64,000 bases of DNA from Ornithinicoccus hortensis (GTDB lineage: Bacteria > Actinomycetota > Actinomycetes > Actinomycetales > Dermatophilaceae), in NCBI RefSeq assembly GCF_006716185.1, contig NZ_VFOP01000001.1, forward strand, positions 124,001 through 188,000, given 5' to 3'. Below the pieces are notes generated by a model, which was not told the DNA's origin, searched no databases, and worked only from the letters and a program-made list of their open reading frames with translations. The position numbers and the translations under genes are program-made. Positions 25,691 through 33,830 of the stretch are shown one piece after another. How positions within the stretch are numbered: position 1 is the stretch's first letter; every line of letters begins with the position of its first letter.

Positions 25691-27183
25691 CGCGGGTCTT
25701 CAAGCTCCCCGACCTCGGGGAGGGCCTTACCGAGGCCGAGATCGTGGAGTGGCACGTCGCCGAGGGCGACGAGGTCACCATCGACCAGAACGTGGTCACC
25801 GTCGAGACCGCCAAGGCCGCCGTCGAGGTGCCCTGCCCGTATGCCGGCACAGTCGTCACGCTGCACGGTGACCCCGGGTCGGTACTCGAGGTGGGCACCC
25901 CGCTGATCACCATCGGTGGCGAGGTCGCCGGCAACGCCGACGCCCCCCAGCCTGCCGGTGGGGAGCAGTACCGGCACGAGGAGCGGGCCGGCGCCAGCGT
26001 CCCCGCCGAGGCCGACGGCGGCGAGCCGGTCGGCGAGGTGCAGGAGCAGGCCGAGCGGCCCCTCATCGGGTTCGGTGCCGGCGACGGTCCCGCCCGTCGG
26101 TCGCGGCGCCGCACCCCGCGGCGGCAGGCCGCCGAGCACCCGGCGCCCGCAGCCGGACGCCCCGCTGCCGCAGCGGCGTGGAAAGAAAACGGGGCCCCAG
26201 CACCCAATTCTTTCCACAGGGGCGATGCCTCCCCCGCGGGAGACCTGTCCGCTGCCGGCGAGGCGTCCCGCTCCGGCGCGGTCAAGGTCATCTCGCCGCT
26301 GGTGCGCAAGCTCGCGGCCGAGACCGGGGTCGACCTGGCCGCCCTCCGGCCGACCGGGACCGGCGGCGTGATCCGCCGGGCCGACGTCGAGCAGGCCGCG
26401 GCGGACCTGGCTGGCGCAGACCCGGCCGGGGCGGGCCGCGCCGGAGCCGGCGCGCCCACGGCCGCCGACACCGCCGCCGCGATCACCGGCGGGCAGACGC
26501 GGGTGCCGCTGGTCGGCATACGGCGGGTGATCGCGGACAAGCTGACCACCTCGCGCCGGGAGATCCCCGAGGCCAACGTCTGGGTCGACGCGGACGCTAC
26601 CGAGCTCATCGCGGTCAAGGACGCGCTCAAGACGGCCACCCCCGACAGCGGCATCGGCATCCTGCCGCTGATGGCCCGGATCGTGGTGGCGGGCCTGCAG
26701 CGGTTCCCGGAGCTGAACTCCTCGGTCGACTCCGAGGCGGGCGAGATCATCCGGCACCACGGGATCAACCTGGGCATCGCCGCCCAGTCCCCCCGCGGCC
26801 TCGTCGTCCCCGTCGTGCACGGCGCCGACAAGATGACCACGACCCAGCTGGCCGCCGCGCTCAAGGAGCTCACCGGCAAGGCCCGCGAGGGCACGCTGAG
26901 CCCGGCCGAGCTGACCGGCGGGACGTTCACGCTGAACAACTACGGCGTGTTCGGCACCGACGGGTCGACCCCGATCATCAACCACCCCGAAGCCGCGATG
27001 CTCGGCGTGGGCCGGATCATCGACAAGCCCTGGGCGCACGAGGGTCAGGTGGCGCTACGCAAGATGACGGTGCTCTCCTTCGCCTTCGACCACCGGGTCT
27101 GCGACGGCGGCGTGGCCGGCGGGTTCCTGCGCTTCGCCGCCGACTGCGTCGAGCAGCCCGCGGTCCTGCTGGCCAACCTCTGA
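25687..27183 (+). CDS. bkdC: 2-oxoacid dehydrogenase E2 (dihydrolipoamide acyltransferase), palindromic repeat in linker
   Basis: Core acyltransferase of 498 residues. There is one lipoyl domain (1-78, lipoyl-Lys near 43 in VETAKAAVEV), a long Ala/Pro/Arg linker, a peripheral-subunit-binding domain (SPLVRKLAAETGVDLAALRP, about 200-220) and the catalytic domain ending in FDHRVCDGG with His near 469. No E3 gene follows, so lipoamide dehydrogenase must come from elsewhere. Linker residues about 165-177 (WKENGAPAPNSFH) are encoded by a palindromic repeat related to noncoding repeats near 63.5 kb. The residues differ from the Ala/Pro/Arg surroundings. The frame remains intact. Confidence 0.92.
   Translation: MTRVFKLPDLGEGLTEAEIVEWHVAEGDEVTIDQNVVTVETAKAAVEVPCPYAGTVVTLHGDPGSVLEVGTPLITIGGEVAGNADAPQPAGGEQYRHEERAGASVPAEADGGEPVGEVQEQAERPLIGFGAGDGPARRSRRRTPRRQAAEHPAPAAGRPAAAAAWKENGAPAPNSFHRGDASPAGDLSAAGEASRSGAVKVISPLVRKLAAETGVDLAALRPTGTGGVIRRADVEQAAADLAGADPAGAGRAGAGAPTAADTAAAITGGQTRVPLVGIRRVIADKLTTSRREIPEANVWVDADATELIAVKDALKTATPDSGIGILPLMARIVVAGLQRFPELNSSVDSEAGEIIRHHGINLGIAAQSPRGLVVPVVHGADKMTTTQLAAALKELTGKAREGTLSPAELTGGTFTLNNYGVFGTDGSTPIINHPEAAMLGVGRIIDKPWAHEGQVALRKMTVLSFAFDHRVCDGGVAGGFLRFAADCVEQPAVLLANL
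26178..26217. repeat. Palindromic repeat, family B, inserted in frame in the E2 linker
   Basis: GTGGAAAGAA (26178-26187) and TTCTTTCCAC (26208-26217) are a perfect 10-bp inverted repeat around GGGGCCCC. The order GTGGAAA - GGGGCCC - CCCA - TTTCCAC is shared with the intergenic copies at 63452-63499 and 63629-63668. Here it lies inside a coding sequence, in the disordered linker. Confidence 0.75.
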
Positions 27184-27208
27184 CCGCGGGCGGTCTCAGC
27201 CGGCGGTC

Positions 27209-27772
27209 TCAGCCCGGCAGGTCGGCGCGGAACTCCCCGGGGCGCGGCTGTGGCCACGGTCCGGACTCGTGCCCCTCCTCCCACGGGAACCGCCCGCGAC
27301 CGTCGGCCCAGGTGAGCTGGAGCGCGGGGAGCGAGGCCATCGGCGGACGCTCGTAGAAGCCGTTGGCGTCGAACAGGATCTGTCCCGGGTTGGGCAGCTC
27401 CTCGACGAGCAGGTCGGTGCCGGCGACGGTGAGCTGCTCCCCGGGCACGAGGTCCCTGCCGACGTGGATCGCGCCGCTCAACGCGTTCAGCACGGTGCCG
27501 CACGCGTCGCGCTCCATCCCGATGACCAGCAGCTCGGGGTGCCCGATCCCGTAGAGACCGACGGTGTAGCAGAACGGCGGGTTCTCCGGGGTGTCCTCGG
27601 TCGGCACGGGGTCGCGCTCCGCCCCCACGCTGCGCAGGTAGGCGCAGCAGGTGCACTCCTCGCCGACCTCGTTCGAGACATAGACGAGGTGCACCCCGAA
27701 CCGGCGGATGTGCTCGATGATCTCGCGGCGCTCCTGGTCCCAGTAGGCCTGGATCGCGGGTGAAATGGTCAT
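27209..27772 (-). CDS. DUF4262 domain protein
   Basis: A 187-residue protein. The DUF4262 core is visible: ENPPFCYTVGLYGIGHPELLVIGM (split), AIHVGRDLVPGEQL and LQLTWADGRGRFPWEEGH. It also has a CTCC cluster near residue 38. No enzymatic activity is known for the family. ATG 27772 is chosen because GGGAGGG lies 6 nt upstream and the frame before it is low-complexity. It is convergent with the E2 gene. Confidence 0.85.
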   Translation of the reverse strand: MTISPAIQAYWDQERREIIEHIRRFGVHLVYVSNEVGEECTCCAYLRSVGAERDPVPTEDTPENPPFCYTVGLYGIGHPELLVIGMERDACGTVLNALSGAIHVGRDLVPGEQLTVAGTDLLVEELPNPGQILFDANGFYERPPMASLPALQLTWADGRGRFPWEEGHESGPWPQPRPGEFRADLPG

Positions 27773-27861
27773 GGTCGTCCCTCCCGGCGCACCCCCTGTG
27801 CGCCCCTGTGATCCGACCATAGGGGCGCCCACCGACACTGTCCCGGGAGCGGCCCGTCGGG

Positions 27862-28437
27862 TCAGTCGCTGCCCAGCGCGGCGGCCAGCAGGCCCCGTAA
27901 CTCGACCTCGACCCGGTCGAGCGGCTCGATGGACCTCGTGCTGCGACACAGGACGACCGCGCCCTCGAGCAGCGCGATCACGGTCCAGGACAGCGACGCG
28001 GCCCGGGTCGCCGGGACGCCCGACTCCTCGAACACCTCGGCGAGGAGGGCCTGCCAGGACCGGAAGGCCTCGGCGGCGGCACGGTGCGCCGCGGTCTCCC
28101 CCTCCGGGCCCTCCACGGTGGCCACGGCCAGGACGGGGCAGCCGCTCTGGAACGCGCTGTCGACCAGGATCGTGCGCCAGCTCTCCAGGAAGGCGCCGAC
28201 GGCGGCCTCCGGCCCCTCGGTGCGCGCCTGCTCCAGGTGCCCCCGGATCCGTTCGCTGACATAGCCGAGCGCCTCATCCACCAACTGGTCCTTGCCCCCG
28301 GGGAAGTGGTGGTAGGTCGAGCCGCGCGGCACCCGGGCGAACTCGGCCAGCTCGCGCACGCTCGTGCCGGCCAGCCCCCGCGTGGCGATCATCTGCGCCG
28401 CCCCCGCCAGCATCCGTTCCCGGGTGGACTTGGTCAT
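27862..28437 (-). CDS. TetR family repressor
   Basis: A 191-residue regulator with N-terminal helix-turn-helix MLAGAAQMIATRGLAGTSV...VPRGSTYHHFPGGKDQLV (split) and a C-terminal domain of the type found in AcrR/LmrA-like repressors (ALGYVSERIRGHLEQAR, FLESWRTILVDSAFQSGCPV). It is divergent from an alpha/beta hydrolase gene. Two identical 16-bp operators of opposite orientation lie in the spacer, so it very probably represses both itself and the hydrolase. The transcript appears leaderless (TATCCT, 7 nt before ATG). Confidence 0.92.
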   Translation of the reverse strand: MTKSTRERMLAGAAQMIATRGLAGTSVRELAEFARVPRGSTYHHFPGGKDQLVDEALGYVSERIRGHLEQARTEGPEAAVGAFLESWRTILVDSAFQSGCPVLAVATVEGPEGETAAHRAAAEAFRSWQALLAEVFEESGVPATRAASLSWTVIALLEGAVVLCRSTRSIEPLDRVEVELRGLLAAALGSD

Positions 28438-28444
28438 GACGGTG

Positions 28445-28450
28445 AGGATA
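28445..28450 (-). promoter_or_regulatory. -10 box of the leaderless tetR transcript (TATCCT)
   Basis: TATCCT on the minus strand, 7 nt before the repressor ATG and 9 bp from operator 1, so repressor bound there would cover the promoter. Confidence 0.55.
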
Positions 28451-28459
28451 CCGGTTGAC

Positions 28460-28475
28460 TATGACAGTCGTCATA
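28460..28475. promoter_or_regulatory. TetR operator 1
   Basis: TATGACAGTCGTCATA, a near-palindrome with arms TATGAC / GTCATA. Its reverse complement occurs exactly as operator 2, 31 bp away. Confidence 0.8.
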
Positions 28476-28478
28476 CCC

Positions 28479-28484
28479 TAGGTT
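28479..28484 (+). promoter_or_regulatory. -10 box of the leaderless hydrolase transcript (TAGGTT)
   Basis: TAGGTT lies 7 nt before ATG 28492 and sits between the two operators, so both sites flank it closely. Confidence 0.6.
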
Positions 28485-28490
28485 CCCGAC

Positions 28491-28506
28491 TATGACGACT
28501 GTCATA
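28491..28506. promoter_or_regulatory. TetR operator 2, overlapping the hydrolase start codon
   Basis: TATGACGACTGTCATA, the exact reverse complement of operator 1. Bases 28492-28506 are also the first five codons (MTTVI) of the hydrolase, so the operator is partly coding. Confidence 0.8.
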
Positions 28507-29385
28507 GAGCGCGACACCGTGATCCCCACCGAGGACGGCCGCGAGCTGGCCGGCCGCTGGTTCGAGCCGGCCTCCGACCCGGTGGGCGTGGTCGTCATCG
28601 CCCCGGCCATGGCCACACCCGGCCGGTTCTACCGCAGCTTCGCCACCTGGTTGTCCGAGCAGGGCCTGCGCACCCTGACCTTCGACCTGCGCGGGGTCGG
28701 CGGGTCGGCCCGCGGACACGTCCGCGCGGAGTCCGCCGACATGCTGCGCTGGGCCGGCGACGCCGCGGCCGCGTTGCGGCACGCCCGCGACCACGCCGAC
28801 GGGCTCCCGATCAGCTGGGTCGGCCACAGCCTCGGCGGTCAGGTCCTCCCGTTCGTGGACCACGAGGACCTCGCCGGCGCGGTGCTCGTGGCCACCGGCA
28901 GCGGCTACTGGCGGCTGGCTCCCCCACGACTGCGCCGGACCGTGCCGCTGCTCTGGTATGCCGTCGCGCCGGTCACCAGCCGGCTGCTCGGCTACTTCCC
29001 GGGCCGGCGGTTGCGGATGGTGGGCGACCTTCCCGCCGGTGTGATGCTGCAGTGGGCCCGGTGGTGCCGGCACCCCGACTACATCGCCAGCGAATCCGTG
29101 GAGGTGCGGGAGCGGTTCGCCACCGTGCGCACCCCGATCGTCGCCCTGGCCTTCACCGACGACTCGATGATGTCGCGCGGCTCGCTGGACTCGCTGCTGC
29201 GCTGGTACCGCCGCACCACGCCCCGGGTCGTCGAGTCCTCCCCGGAGGACCTCGGCGTGGGCCCGATCGGCCACTTCGGGCTGTTCCGGTCCGGGAGCCG
29301 GCCCCTGTGGGACACCCTCGTGCTCCCCCACCTGGCCACGACCCACGCGCCGGCGCGACCCGTCCCCGCCGGGCCCGGACAATAG
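28492..29385 (+). CDS. Alpha/beta hydrolase under TetR control
   Basis: A 297-residue serine hydrolase. The nucleophile elbow is WVGHSLGGQ with Ser near 113; the oxyanion region is IAPAMATPG near 37 and a DLRGVGGS strand-turn lies near 65. The catalytic acid and His are likely in the C-terminal part (AFTDDSMMS; PIGHFGLF). It lacks a signal peptide. Its substrate is unknown; coupling to a TetR repressor suggests detoxification or use of a small ester or lipid that also serves as inducer. The first codons lie inside operator 2. Confidence 0.87.
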   Translation: MTTVIERDTVIPTEDGRELAGRWFEPASDPVGVVVIAPAMATPGRFYRSFATWLSEQGLRTLTFDLRGVGGSARGHVRAESADMLRWAGDAAAALRHARDHADGLPISWVGHSLGGQVLPFVDHEDLAGAVLVATGSGYWRLAPPRLRRTVPLLWYAVAPVTSRLLGYFPGRRLRMVGDLPAGVMLQWARWCRHPDYIASESVEVRERFATVRTPIVALAFTDDSMMSRGSLDSLLRWYRRTTPRVVESSPEDLGVGPIGHFGLFRSGSRPLWDTLVLPHLATTHAPARPVPAGPGQ

Positions 29386-29389
29386 CCCG

Positions 29390-29890
29390 ATGGACATCCG
29401 CCCCTGCGCTCCCGAAGACCTGACCGCCCTCGACCGGCACTGGCGCTCCGGCACGGTCCACGCCGCGCACCTGCGGGCGCAGGAGTCGGGGTCGGCCACC
29501 TTCCTGGTGGCCTGGGACGGTGCGGAGCCGCTCGGGTCGGGGATGGTGCAGTGGTCCGGCCCGGCGGGTGAGGCGGCGGCCACGGCATACCCCGGCGCGG
29601 TGGAGATCAACCACCTGCAGGTGCGCCCCGAGCACCAGGGGGCCGGCGTCGGCACCGCACTGATCCGGTATGCCGAGCAGCTCGTCCGCGACCGCGGCCG
29701 GCACCTGGTCGCCGTCGGGGTGGCGGTCGACAACCCGGGCGCGGAGCGTCTCTACACGCGGCTGGGATACCGGAGGACGGGGGTAGAGGACGTCACCGAG
29801 TACGACTGGGTGGACGAGCAGGGGAGCACCCACCACGCCGTGGAACGCGACATGCTGCTGGTCAAGGAGCTCGGCGCGGACGGGGACTGA
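29390..29890 (+). CDS. GNAT family N-acetyltransferase
   Basis: A 166-residue GNAT. The acetyl-CoA motif is VRPEHQGAGVGTALIRYAEQ near 83-102, followed by VAVDNPGAERLYTRLGYRRTG, the usual terminal strand and helix. GACAAT ends 6 nt before the ATG, suggesting its own leaderless promoter although it follows the hydrolase by only 4 nt. The substrate is unknown. Confidence 0.88.
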   Translation: MDIRPCAPEDLTALDRHWRSGTVHAAHLRAQESGSATFLVAWDGAEPLGSGMVQWSGPAGEAAATAYPGAVEINHLQVRPEHQGAGVGTALIRYAEQLVRDRGRHLVAVGVAVDNPGAERLYTRLGYRRTGVEDVTEYDWVDEQGSTHHAVERDMLLVKELGADGD

Positions 29891-29927
29891 CCGTCCGCCG
29901 ACACCGACCTCGCGAGAGACTGGGTCC

Positions 29928-32471
29928 ATGCCCGCGCCCCACAACGTCGGAGCCTGGCTGGACTCCCGCACCGACGAGCAGCTGCAGTTCCTGCTGGAGG
30001 CGCGCCCCGACCTGCGCCGGGGTGCGCCCCTGCTGGGGCTGGAGGACCTCGCCCGGCGGCTGGAGAGCCCGTGGTCCGTCTCCACGATCCTGATGGAACT
30101 GCCCTCCCCGGCCGTCGAGGTCATGGAGGCGGTCACCGCGCTGGACACGCGGGCATCCCTGCCGCGGCTGTCGGCACTATTGAACGACGGGGGCCGGGAC
30201 GGGGACGAGCACCGCAGGGCCGTGCTGCACTGGCTGCACGTCCTGGAGTCGCTCGGGCTGGTCTGGCCCACGGACGACGGCTGGACGCCGAACGTCGCCG
30301 CCCACCAGGTCCTGATCAACCCGCTCCTGCTCGGTCCGCCCGTCAGCGTGCTCGCCCAGGGCCTCACCGTCGCCGGTCTGACCAGGCTCTACTCCGCGTT
30401 CGGGGCCTCCCCACCGACCCGCAAGGCCGAGCTCCTCGCCGGGCTGGACGCGTTGTATGCCGACCCGTCCCGGATCCGGCAACAGGTCGCCCTGGCACCG
30501 CCACCGGTCGTGGACTCCCTCACCCGGGAGGTGGACCGGCTGGCCCGAGCATCCGCGTCCGGCGTCCGGTCCCTGGTCAAGGACGACGAACCCTGGACAC
30601 CCGAGGCGCAGCGACGGTTCGGCGAGGAGGTGCGGATGAACCAGTGGGCGGTCGACGCGGGGCTGGCCTTCACCGAGGGCGGGAGCACCTACTCCTACAG
30701 TTACGCGCCGGTCCGATACCCGGCGGAGGTGCTGCTCGCGCTGGCGCCGCCGAGCTACCGGGCCCCGTTCCACCCCGAGCCTCCCCCACTGCAGACGGCA
30801 GCGGTGTCGGAGGCACGGACCGAGCGCGACTCGGCCGCGGCCGTCACGGCCGCGCTGGCGGCCCAGATGGCGGTGCTCGAGCAGACCCTGCGCACCCCGC
30901 TGAAGCTGCTCAAGTCCGGCGGCGTCGGCGCCCGGGAGCTCACCCGAGTCGCCAAGGCCGTCGGGGTGGGGACCGCCGAGGCACGACTGGCGCTGGAGCT
31001 CGGCGCCAGTCTCCGGTTCTACGACCTCGGCCCCGACCTGCGCGCCGGCGAGGAGTTCGAGGCCTGGCGCAGCGGCAGCCCCGCCGAGCGGGCCACGGAC
31101 CTGCTGCTGACCTGGTGGCGGGAGACGGCGCCACCCACCCGCGAGCGCGACGACGACGGCAAGGCGAGGCCGGCGCTGCTCCGCCAGGACGGCGCTGGCC
31201 TCCCGCCGGCCGTGCTCGTCACCAGACCGTTGGCCGGTCTCGAGGACGACGCGGCGGTCACCGGCCCGGAGCCGGTGCTGGACCAGATCGCCTGGGCGCA
31301 CCCGCTCACCGCGTTCGACCCCCAGGACCTGCGCTGCGCCTGGGACGAGGCCGCCCTCTTCGGCGTAATCCGCGACGGCCGGCTGACCCGGCTGGGCCGT
31401 GCCCTGCTGACGGGTGACCGGGAGACCGTCCGCGCCGTCCTGGAGGACCTGCTCCCCGGGGAGAGCCGGGAGGTGCTGTTCGGGTCCGACCTGACCGTCG
31501 TGGTGCCGGGCAGCCCCGGGGCCGCGGTCGTCGACCTGCTCGACACGGTCGCCGTGCGGGAGTCCCACGGCGTCGGTGCCACCTGGCGGGTGAGCGAGGC
31601 CTCGGTCCGGGAGGCCCTGGACCGTGGCTACCCGGTGGACGTCTTGCTGGCCGAGCTGCGCGAGGTCGCCGGCGGGCCGCTGCCCCAGCCGCTGGAGTAC
31701 CTACTGCGCGACGTGGAGCGCCGGCACGGCCGGGTCGGGGTGCGCCCGGCGGCCTGCGTCGTCGTCTCCGAGGACGAGAGCCTGGTCGCGGAACTGGCCG
31801 CGACCAAGGTGCTGCGCAGCCTGGGGCTGACCGCGGTCGCCCCGACGGTGCTCGTCGCCGCCCAGGACGTGCCGACCACCCTGGCCGCCCTGCGCAAGGC
31901 CGGCTACCTGCCGGTGGAGCAGGACGCCGGTGGCGCCCGCATGGTGGAGGTCCGGTCGCGGGGCCCGGTCGCGGAGCGTGGCCCGGAGCCGACCGGCACC
32001 GAGGCGCCCTCCCCCGACGAGTCGGACACGCCCCCACCGGGCGACGAGGACGGCACGGGCCACCCCTCCGAGGCGGACTTCGCCGCCCTCCTGGAGTCGG
32101 TCACCGGCCCGACACATCCGCCCGGCGCGCCACGGCGTCCCAGCTACCGGCGCGAGGAGCCGGCCGAGCTGGTGGCCCGGTTGCGCGCCGGCGACCCGCC
32201 GCCGCACGCGGTGGTCGACCCCGGGGTGCTGTCCCAGGTCGAGGGCTGGTCCCGGCAGTTGTCTCCGGAGGAGGTGCGGCACCTGGCCACCGCCGTGGCC
32301 GCCGGGGATGACGTGCTGATCCGCTACCGCAACGAGAACGGCAACGAGACCCACCGCCGGGTCTCCGGCCTCCAGGTCTCGGGTGGCTACCTCACCGGGT
32401 ACTGCCACCTGCGCAAGGACGACCGCTACTTCCGGCTGGACCGCATCCTGTCGGTCGTGCCGCTGCGATGA
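29928..32471 (+). CDS. Helicase-associated (Helicase_C_3, Rv0862c-like) protein
   Basis: An 847-residue protein of a family conserved across actinobacteria, without helicase motor motifs. The N-terminal part has winged-helix-like repeats (LLGLEDLARRLESPWSVSTI; SLPRLSALLNDGG). The centre has the helicase-associated XPB/Ssl2-like region (WAHPLTAFDPQDLRCAWDE; SDLTVVVPGSPGAAVVDLLD; RPAACVVVSEDESLVAELA). An acidic disordered stretch (TEAPSPDESDTPPPGDEDG) precedes a C-terminal WYL-like sheet (DDVLIRYRNENGNETHRRVSGL split; GYCHLRKDDRYFRLDRI). In mycobacteria the homologue neighbours the XPB helicase; no helicase is adjacent here. The role is presumably in DNA repair or transcription and is unproven. 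Confidence 0.85.
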   Translation: MPAPHNVGAWLDSRTDEQLQFLLEARPDLRRGAPLLGLEDLARRLESPWSVSTILMELPSPAVEVMEAVTALDTRASLPRLSALLNDGGRDGDEHRRAVLHWLHVLESLGLVWPTDDGWTPNVAAHQVLINPLLLGPPVSVLAQGLTVAGLTRLYSAFGASPPTRKAELLAGLDALYADPSRIRQQVALAPPPVVDSLTREVDRLARASASGVRSLVKDDEPWTPEAQRRFGEEVRMNQWAVDAGLAFTEGGSTYSYSYAPVRYPAEVLLALAPPSYRAPFHPEPPPLQTAAVSEARTERDSAAAVTAALAAQMAVLEQTLRTPLKLLKSGGVGARELTRVAKAVGVGTAEARLALELGASLRFYDLGPDLRAGEEFEAWRSGSPAERATDLLLTWWRETAPPTRERDDDGKARPALLRQDGAGLPPAVLVTRPLAGLEDDAAVTGPEPVLDQIAWAHPLTAFDPQDLRCAWDEAALFGVIRDGRLTRLGRALLTGDRETVRAVLEDLLPGESREVLFGSDLTVVVPGSPGAAVVDLLDTVAVRESHGVGATWRVSEASVREALDRGYPVDVLLAELREVAGGPLPQPLEYLLRDVERRHGRVGVRPAACVVVSEDESLVAELAATKVLRSLGLTAVAPTVLVAAQDVPTTLAALRKAGYLPVEQDAGGARMVEVRSRGPVAERGPEPTGTEAPSPDESDTPPPGDEDGTGHPSEADFAALLESVTGPTHPPGAPRRPSYRREEPAELVARLRAGDPPPHAVVDPGVLSQVEGWSRQLSPEEVRHLATAVAAGDDVLIRYRNENGNETHRRVSGLQVSGGYLTGYCHLRKDDRYFRLDRILSVVPLR

Positions 32472-32474
32472 CGG

Positions 32475-32891
32475 GTGCGCCGCGGGGGGGTCGCCGCCAC
32501 GTTCGTCTGGTTGGGGATGGTGCTGGCCATCTCGTTCCTGGAGGCCCCGCTGAAGTTCCGGGCCCCCGGGGTCACGCTGCCGGTCGGGCTGGGCATCGGG
32601 CGCCTGGTCTTCCGGGCGCTGAACGCCGCCGAGGTCGTGCTGGCCGCCGCGGTTGTGACCGCGCTCGTGGTCGGCCGTCCGTCGACCGGCGTCGTCGTCC
32701 CGCTGGGCGCCGCGACGGTCCTGTTGGTGCTGCAGCTGCTGGCGATCAGGCCGGCCCTCGGCCGGCGCAGCGACGCGGTCCTCGCGGGTCGGGAGGGTCC
32801 CCGCTCCCGCGCCCACCTCTGGTATGTCGGCGCCGAGGTCGCGAAGGTGGTCGCCCTCGTGGTGGGTGGGGTGGCCCTGCTCCGGACCTGA
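32475..32891 (+). CDS. Hypothetical four-helix membrane protein
   Basis: A 138-residue protein starting at GTG 3 nt after the helicase-associated gene, hence probably coupled to it. Four hydrophobic segments are visible: VAATFVWLGMVLAISF, GIGRLVFRALNAAEVVLAAAVVTAL (split), VVVPLGAATVLLVLQLLAI and VVALVVGGVALL. Charged residues between helices 3 and 4 contain RPALGRRSDAVLAGREGPRS. It resembles small DUF-type membrane proteins of actinobacteria; function unknown. Confidence 0.7.
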   Translation: MRRGGVAATFVWLGMVLAISFLEAPLKFRAPGVTLPVGLGIGRLVFRALNAAEVVLAAAVVTALVVGRPSTGVVVPLGAATVLLVLQLLAIRPALGRRSDAVLAGREGPRSRAHLWYVGAEVAKVVALVVGGVALLRT

Positions 32892-32905
32892 GCCGCCGGT
32901 CGGGC

Positions 32906-33730
32906 TCAGTCCGACGCCGGTGGACCGGGCGGCGCGCCCAGGCGGGCGGAGATCTGCCGCGCGACGGCGGCGACCCTGGCGCCCAGCTCGTCGGCCCGGT
33001 CCGGGCCCACCCGGTAGAACGGGGCAGCCATCAGCAACCCGGCCACCACCTGCCCCCGGTGGTCCCGCACCGGGGCACAGATCCCGACCTCCTCGGCGAA
33101 GGTATCGCCCTGGTTCACGGCATACCCCCGCTCCCGGACCCGGTCCAACCGGCCCACCACCTCCTGGGTGCCGACCCCCGCACCGGGCGGCAGCGCGCTC
33201 GGGCCGGACTCCACCAGCTCCCGGGCCCGCTCCGGCGGCAGGTCGGCCAGGAACACCTGCACCGAGGAGTTGAGCGCCGACGCATACCGGGTCCCGAGCG
33301 GGGCGGTGTGCTTGATGTTCTGCGTGCTCGCCACCTGCTCCACGGTCACCGCCTCGGTCCCGTCCCAGACGACCAGCGCCACCGTCTCCCCGATCTCGGC
33401 GGACAGCTCCTGCAGCATCGGCAAGGACACCCGGCGCACGTCGAGGTTGGCCAGCAGCGGCCCCGCCACCGCGATCAGCCCCAACCCCAGACGGAACTTG
33501 CGGGACGCCTCGTCCCGCTCCACGATCGCCTCCCCCTCCAACGTGGCCAGGATCCGGGACACGCTGGACTTGTGCAGCCCGACCTGCGCCGCGATCTCGG
33601 TCACCCCCTGCAACGGCGCCTCCACCGTGAAGCACCGCAGCACGTCGATCACGTTGACGATCACCGAGGCCGCCCGCTGCCCAGAACCCTCCGAGGCCCG
33701 TCGCGGCACCTCGCTCCTGGTGACACTCAT
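32906..33730 (-). CDS. IclR family regulator of the creatinine genes (inferred)
   Basis: A 274-residue IclR protein. The N-terminal winged helix contains VIDVLRCFTVEAPLQGVTEIA and VGLHKSSVSRILATLEGEA; the C-terminal effector domain contains VALVVWDGTEAVTVEQV, LGTRYASALNSSVQVFLA and GICAPVRDHRGQVVAGLLM. ATG 33730 is chosen over upstream in-frame starts because GAGAGGG precedes it. It ends the creatinase-BCCT-creatininase gene string on the same strand, 100 nt after creatininase. Its likely effector is creatinine, creatine or a breakdown product, and the GTTGCA repeats upstream of creatinase are its likely target. Both points are inference. Confidence 0.88.
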   Translation of the reverse strand: MSVTRSEVPRRASEGSGQRAASVIVNVIDVLRCFTVEAPLQGVTEIAAQVGLHKSSVSRILATLEGEAIVERDEASRKFRLGLGLIAVAGPLLANLDVRRVSLPMLQELSAEIGETVALVVWDGTEAVTVEQVASTQNIKHTAPLGTRYASALNSSVQVFLADLPPERARELVESGPSALPPGAGVGTQEVVGRLDRVRERGYAVNQGDTFAEEVGICAPVRDHRGQVVAGLLMAAPFYRVGPDRADELGARVAAVARQISARLGAPPGPPASD

Positions 33731-33830
33731 CCCGGCCCTCTCTCTCGTCCTGGCCCACCGATCAGACCGCTGGCCGCCACCGTAGCGGGCGGCCACGGTG
33801 GCAGCCGGCGACACCGCGCGGTCGGGTCGG

